A stretch of DNA of 9,204 nucleotides from Bryobacterales bacterium. Lineage in GTDB: Bacteria > Acidobacteriota > Terriglobia > Bryobacterales > Bryobacteraceae. The stretch covers positions 1 through 9,204 of the forward strand of contig JANXQZ010000389.1 in the NCBI GenBank assembly GCA_025353235.1, read 5' to 3'. The position numbers and the translations under genes are program-made. This document shows, one piece after another, positions 6,898-9,204 of the stretch. The notes under the pieces are model-generated. The model worked only from the letters and a program-made list of their open reading frames with translations. It did no database searches and had not been told where the DNA came from. Each line of letters begins with the position of its first letter. The stretch's first letter is position 1.

Positions 6898-6974
6898 GCG
6901 CCCGTAGCTCAGCTGGATAGAGCGTCTGGCTACGAACCAGAAGGTCGCATGTTCGAGTCATGCCGGGCGCACCA
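6898..6974 (+). tRNA. tRNA-Arg (anticodon ACG)
   Basis: The 77-nt sequence folds into a full cloverleaf. The acceptor stem GCGCCCG (6898-6904) pairs with CGGGCGC (6964-6970) over 7 bp, the D stem is GCTC/GAGC (6907-6910, 6920-6923), the anticodon stem is TCTGG/CCAGA (6925-6929, 6937-6941) around loop CTACGAA, the variable loop is 5 nt, and the T stem is GCATG/CATGC around TTCGAGT. The anticodon ACG at 6932-6934 reads CGU, and after A34 is deaminated to inosine by TadA it also reads CGC and CGA, as known for this tRNA in bacteria. Discriminator A6971 and an encoded CCA (6972-6974) are present. All stems are perfectly paired, so the gene looks functional. Confidence 0.97.
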
Positions 6975-7080
6975 CCTAACTCGATTCCTTAAATTTCATT
7001 CTGTTCCCCAGCGAATCCCCAAAAATGAGCACGTCCGAAAACGGCGAGTAAGCCTCCCGCGATTACCGCATCATAGAAGT

Positions 7081-8556
7081 GTGTTCGAGCTCGACCGAGA
7101 AGCCTGTTTCCGCGCCATGCAAACCCGCGACCCGCGCTTCGATGGACGGTTCTTCATGGGCGTACGGACCACAGGCATATACTGTCGCCCGATCTGTCCA
7201 GCCAAAACTCCCAAGCCAAACAACTGCTCTTTTTATCAATCCGCCTCAGCCGCGCAAGCCGCTGGATTCCGGCCCTGCCTGCTTTGCCGACCGGAAATCG
7301 CCCCCGACCTAGCCGCATCGCGCGGCACGTCGAACACGGTCATCCGGGCGCTGGATCTGCTCGCCGAGGGTGGCTTGGACGGCGATGGCAGCTGCGTCGA
7401 AACGTTCGCCAGCCGCCTGGGAATTGGCGAGCGTCAACTGCGGAGGCTCTTCCTTCAGCATCTCGGCGCATCTCCCGTGGCCGTCGCACAAACGCGGCGC
7501 TTTCTGTTTGCGAAACAGCTGCTTCACGACACCCGCTTGCCCATGACGGAAGTGGCCATGGCTGCCGGGTATGGCAGCATCCGCCGATTCAACGCCACTT
7601 TTCAAAAGCTCTATGGCCGTCCCCCGCGAGAGTTGCGCCGGACTCAGAAGGAAGACTTGCCTGCAACCTCCCACGGAGCTGTCACTCTGCGCATCGGCTA
7701 TTCCCTGCCCTACGATTGGGACTCGATCTTGAAATTTCTCGCGGCACGCGCCATCCCCGGCGTAGAGGTTGCGGAGCATGCAAGCTACCGGCGAACCGTC
7801 CAGCATGAGGGGCTTCAAGGAATGCTGCACGTGACGCAGGATCCGGTCCGGCGCCAGCTGATTGTTCACGTCCAATTTCCTTGCGTGCGTGCTCTCTCGG
7901 ACATTGTTCGCCGCGTGCGCAGAGTCTTCGATACGGGAGCTGATATAGAAATCATCGGGCGCCACCTCGCGGCCAACCCGATCTTCGCACGCCTTGTGGC
8001 GCTGAGGCCCGGCTTGCGGACCCCAGGCGGATGGGACGGATTTGAGCTCGGAGTTCGAGCGATCCTAGGTCAGCAAGTCACCGTGCAAGGCGCTCGTCTG
8101 CTGGCTGGACGCTTAGCCGCGAAATTCGGCGAGCCTGTCCTAACCAGCCACCCGCAACTGTCCCGTGCATTCCCTACTGCTGAGAAGCTTGCCGAGGCGG
8201 ACTTGGCAACCATCGGCATTCCGCGCTCGCGGGCGGCGGCTTTGAATTCCCTCGCCACAGCCGCCGCATCCGATCCTGGTTTCTTTACGCGCGGAGGATC
8301 TCTCGACGAAGCGGTCACGCGCTTTCGGGCGCTGCCCGGCGTGGGCGAGTGGACAGCCCAGTACATCGCTCTGCGCGCGCTGCGAGAGCCTGACGCCTTC
8401 CCAGCCTCCGATCTCGTCTTGCTGCACAGTGCCTCGCGAGAGTTCGGCCGGAGCTTATCACCATCCGAACTACTCCGCCTGGCCGAGCCTTGGCGTCCGT
8501 GGCGGGCCTACGCAGCTCAGCACCTGTGGTCCAACTATGCATCGCTTCCTAATTGA
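7081..8556 (+). CDS. alkA: Ada-AlkA fusion: methyl-phosphotriester sensor/AraC regulator joined to DNA-3-methyladenine glycosylase
   Basis: The protein has 491 residues from GTG 7081. First comes the Ada zinc domain with C35, C39, C66 and C69, spaced exactly as Cys38/42/69/72 of E. coli Ada. C35 should accept a methyl group from DNA phosphotriesters and switch on DNA binding. Next is an AraC-type double HTH (about 83-188), then the AlkA domains (about 200-491) with a helix-hairpin-helix at 418-434 ('LPGVGEWTAQYIALRAL') and D444 aligned with catalytic Asp238 of AlkA. AlkA excises 3-methyladenine and related alkylated bases. The C-terminal O6-methylguanine methyltransferase domain of classical Ada is absent and is supplied by the next gene. 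The frame is open back into the tRNA at 6949, but conserved Ada sequence begins at 'FELDREACFRAM', so GTG 7081 is preferred; no good ribosome-binding site. M. tuberculosis Rv1317c has this architecture. Autoregulation is likely, but no clear Ada box is seen upstream. Confidence 0.93.
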   Translation: MFELDREACFRAMQTRDPRFDGRFFMGVRTTGIYCRPICPAKTPKPNNCSFYQSASAAQAAGFRPCLLCRPEIAPDLAASRGTSNTVIRALDLLAEGGLDGDGSCVETFASRLGIGERQLRRLFLQHLGASPVAVAQTRRFLFAKQLLHDTRLPMTEVAMAAGYGSIRRFNATFQKLYGRPPRELRRTQKEDLPATSHGAVTLRIGYSLPYDWDSILKFLAARAIPGVEVAEHASYRRTVQHEGLQGMLHVTQDPVRRQLIVHVQFPCVRALSDIVRRVRRVFDTGADIEIIGRHLAANPIFARLVALRPGLRTPGGWDGFELGVRAILGQQVTVQGARLLAGRLAAKFGEPVLTSHPQLSRAFPTAEKLAEADLATIGIPRSRAAALNSLATAAASDPGFFTRGGSLDEAVTRFRALPGVGEWTAQYIALRALREPDAFPASDLVLLHSASREFGRSLSPSELLRLAEPWRPWRAYAAQHLWSNYASLPN

Positions 8557-9052
8557 CAAAACCCCTACTCCCATTGGATTGCTGCTGATCGTGTCCGACG
8601 AAGCAGGCCGCCTGCGCGCGATCGACTGGGATGACCACGAAGCGCGCATGCACGCGTCGTTAGGCCGCCATTATTCGGACGGCTACCAGCTCGAAGCCGC
8701 TCGGGATCCAGGAGGTCATACATCCGCGCTGAATGCCTACATGGCAGGCGAGCTATCGGTCATTCGGCACCTGGAAGTGGAGACTGCCGGCACCCCCTTT
8801 CAGCGAGCGGTCTGGACCGCTCTCCGCGACATCGGTCCCGGCCAAACCCAATCCTATGGAGGGCTTGCAGTCCGGATCGGAAAGCCAGGGGCGGCTCGCG
8901 CGGTTGGGTTGGCCAATGGGGCGAATCCCGTCAGTATTGTGGTTCCGTGTCATCGGGTAATTGGCGCGAATGCATCCCTCACCGGCTATGGCGGAGGGCT
9001 GGAACGAAAGCGCTGGCTCTTGCAGCATGAGGCTCCACAATTGAATTTATGA
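8537..9052 (+). CDS. ogt: Methylated-DNA--[protein]-cysteine S-methyltransferase
   Basis: A 171-residue suicide repair protein that takes the alkyl group from O6-alkylguanine or O4-alkylthymine onto its own cysteine. The active site 'IVVPCHRVIG' puts the nucleophile at Cys138, the only cysteine in the protein. The arginine-finger region 'GAARAVGLANGANP' (118-131) includes R121 and the conserved Asn130, and the N-terminal part of the C-domain 'GTPFQRAVWTALRDIGPGQT' (85-104) is standard. Length fits Ogt rather than full-length Ada. ATG 8537 is chosen because 'MHRFLIDKTPTPIGLLLIV' is a normal family N-terminus; the frame is open upstream to 8429, but that would lie deep in the glycosylase gene. 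It overlaps the Ada-AlkA gene by 20 nt in another frame, so its translation is probably coupled to it. Both proteins act on the same alkylating insult, one on bases removed by excision and the other by direct reversal. Confidence 0.95.
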   Translation: MHRFLIDKTPTPIGLLLIVSDEAGRLRAIDWDDHEARMHASLGRHYSDGYQLEAARDPGGHTSALNAYMAGELSVIRHLEVETAGTPFQRAVWTALRDIGPGQTQSYGGLAVRIGKPGAARAVGLANGANPVSIVVPCHRVIGANASLTGYGGGLERKRWLLQHEAPQLNL

Positions 9053-9204
9053 ACACATCGCAACAGAGCCATGCCAACGAGTTCAGAAGCCTGCATCAGG
9101 GGGCTCCTATTTTGGTCCTCCCGAATGCCTGGGATGCGGGAAGCGCGGTCGCCATCGAGAGTTGCGGGGCCAAGGCCATTGCCACCACGAGTGCGGGCGT
9201 CGCT
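9049..9204 (+). CDS. Isocitrate lyase/phosphoenolpyruvate mutase family protein, N-terminal fragment (3' truncated)
   Basis: The first 52 codons are present and the gene runs off the window. The protein begins 'MNTSQQSHANEFRSLHQG' and then shows 'LVLPNAWDAGSAVAIES' (22-38) and 'AIATTSAGVA' (43-52), the hallmark first strand-helix unit of the ICL/PEP mutase superfamily, as in 2-methylisocitrate lyase-like and carboxyphosphonoenolpyruvate mutase-like proteins. Members cleave or rearrange C-C or P-C bonds next to a 2-oxo acid using Mg2+; the residues that would tell lyase from mutase lie beyond the window. The ATG overlaps the ogt stop as ATGA, so the gene is very likely co-translated with ogt and belongs to the same operon. 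GAGG at 9029-9032 is too far (16 nt) to be a convincing ribosome-binding site, again pointing to coupling. The family call is confident; the reaction is unknown. Confidence 0.88.
   Translation, partial: MNTSQQSHANEFRSLHQGAPILVLPNAWDAGSAVAIESCGAKAIATTSAGVA

Noticed and set aside
6898..6974. tRNA-Arg as an attachment site of an integrated element
   Set aside because: No repeat of the tRNA 3' end, integrase or phage-like gene is visible downstream; the neighbouring genes look like ordinary chromosomal functions.
7025..7051. Eight-codon ATG mini-frame (MSTSENGE) upstream of the Ada-AlkA gene, considered as a leader peptide
   Set aside because: No ribosome-binding site, no regulatory codon run and no attenuator-like hairpins nearby.
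7309..7965. 218-codon minus-strand open frame opposite the Ada-AlkA gene
   Set aside because: It lies opposite conserved AraC and AlkA domains and has no family features of its own.

Overview
The window is bacterial chromosomal DNA, moderately GC-rich and densely packed, with no mobile element, CRISPR array or defence island visible. The gene mix suggests an Acidobacteriota-type soil bacterium of the Solibacter/Bryobacter kind: a DUF2339 giant membrane protein, a RodZ-like HTH protein, an Ada-AlkA fusion, and Arg/Ala-rich proteins with frequent GTG starts. That assignment is inference from general style, with no phylogenetic marker to confirm it.

Left part (1-1847). The 3' end of xseA (exonuclease VII large subunit) is followed 22 nt later by pgsA (phosphatidylglycerophosphate synthase). 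pgsA runs convergently into a RodZ-like membrane-anchored helix-turn-helix protein, and the two coding regions overlap by 45 nt. About 110 nt of shared upstream DNA separates the RodZ-like gene from the next block and carries a consensus TATAAT box.

Surface-glycan block (1960-4691, + strand). A family 2 glycosyltransferase and two different class I SAM-dependent methyltransferases lie in tight succession. They probably form one transcription unit that builds and methylates a cell-surface or secreted glycan. A 127-nt hairpin-rich spacer separates it from a convergent 673-residue multi-spanning DUF2339 protein (4819-6840, - strand).

Right part (6898-9204, + strand). A tRNA-Arg(ACG) with encoded CCA is divergent from the DUF2339 gene. 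It is followed by an alkylation-damage cassette. The first gene is an Ada N-domain/AraC/AlkA fusion, a methyl-phosphotriester sensor and regulator joined to a 3-methyladenine glycosylase. The second is a separate Ogt O6-methylguanine methyltransferase whose start overlaps it by 20 nt. The third, truncated by the window edge, is an isocitrate lyase/PEP mutase-family enzyme whose ATG overlaps the ogt stop (ATGA). The overlaps imply translational coupling, so the lyase-like enzyme may belong to the alkylation response. This is the most interesting feature of the window, although the Ada-AlkA + Ogt pairing itself is known, for example from Mycobacterium.
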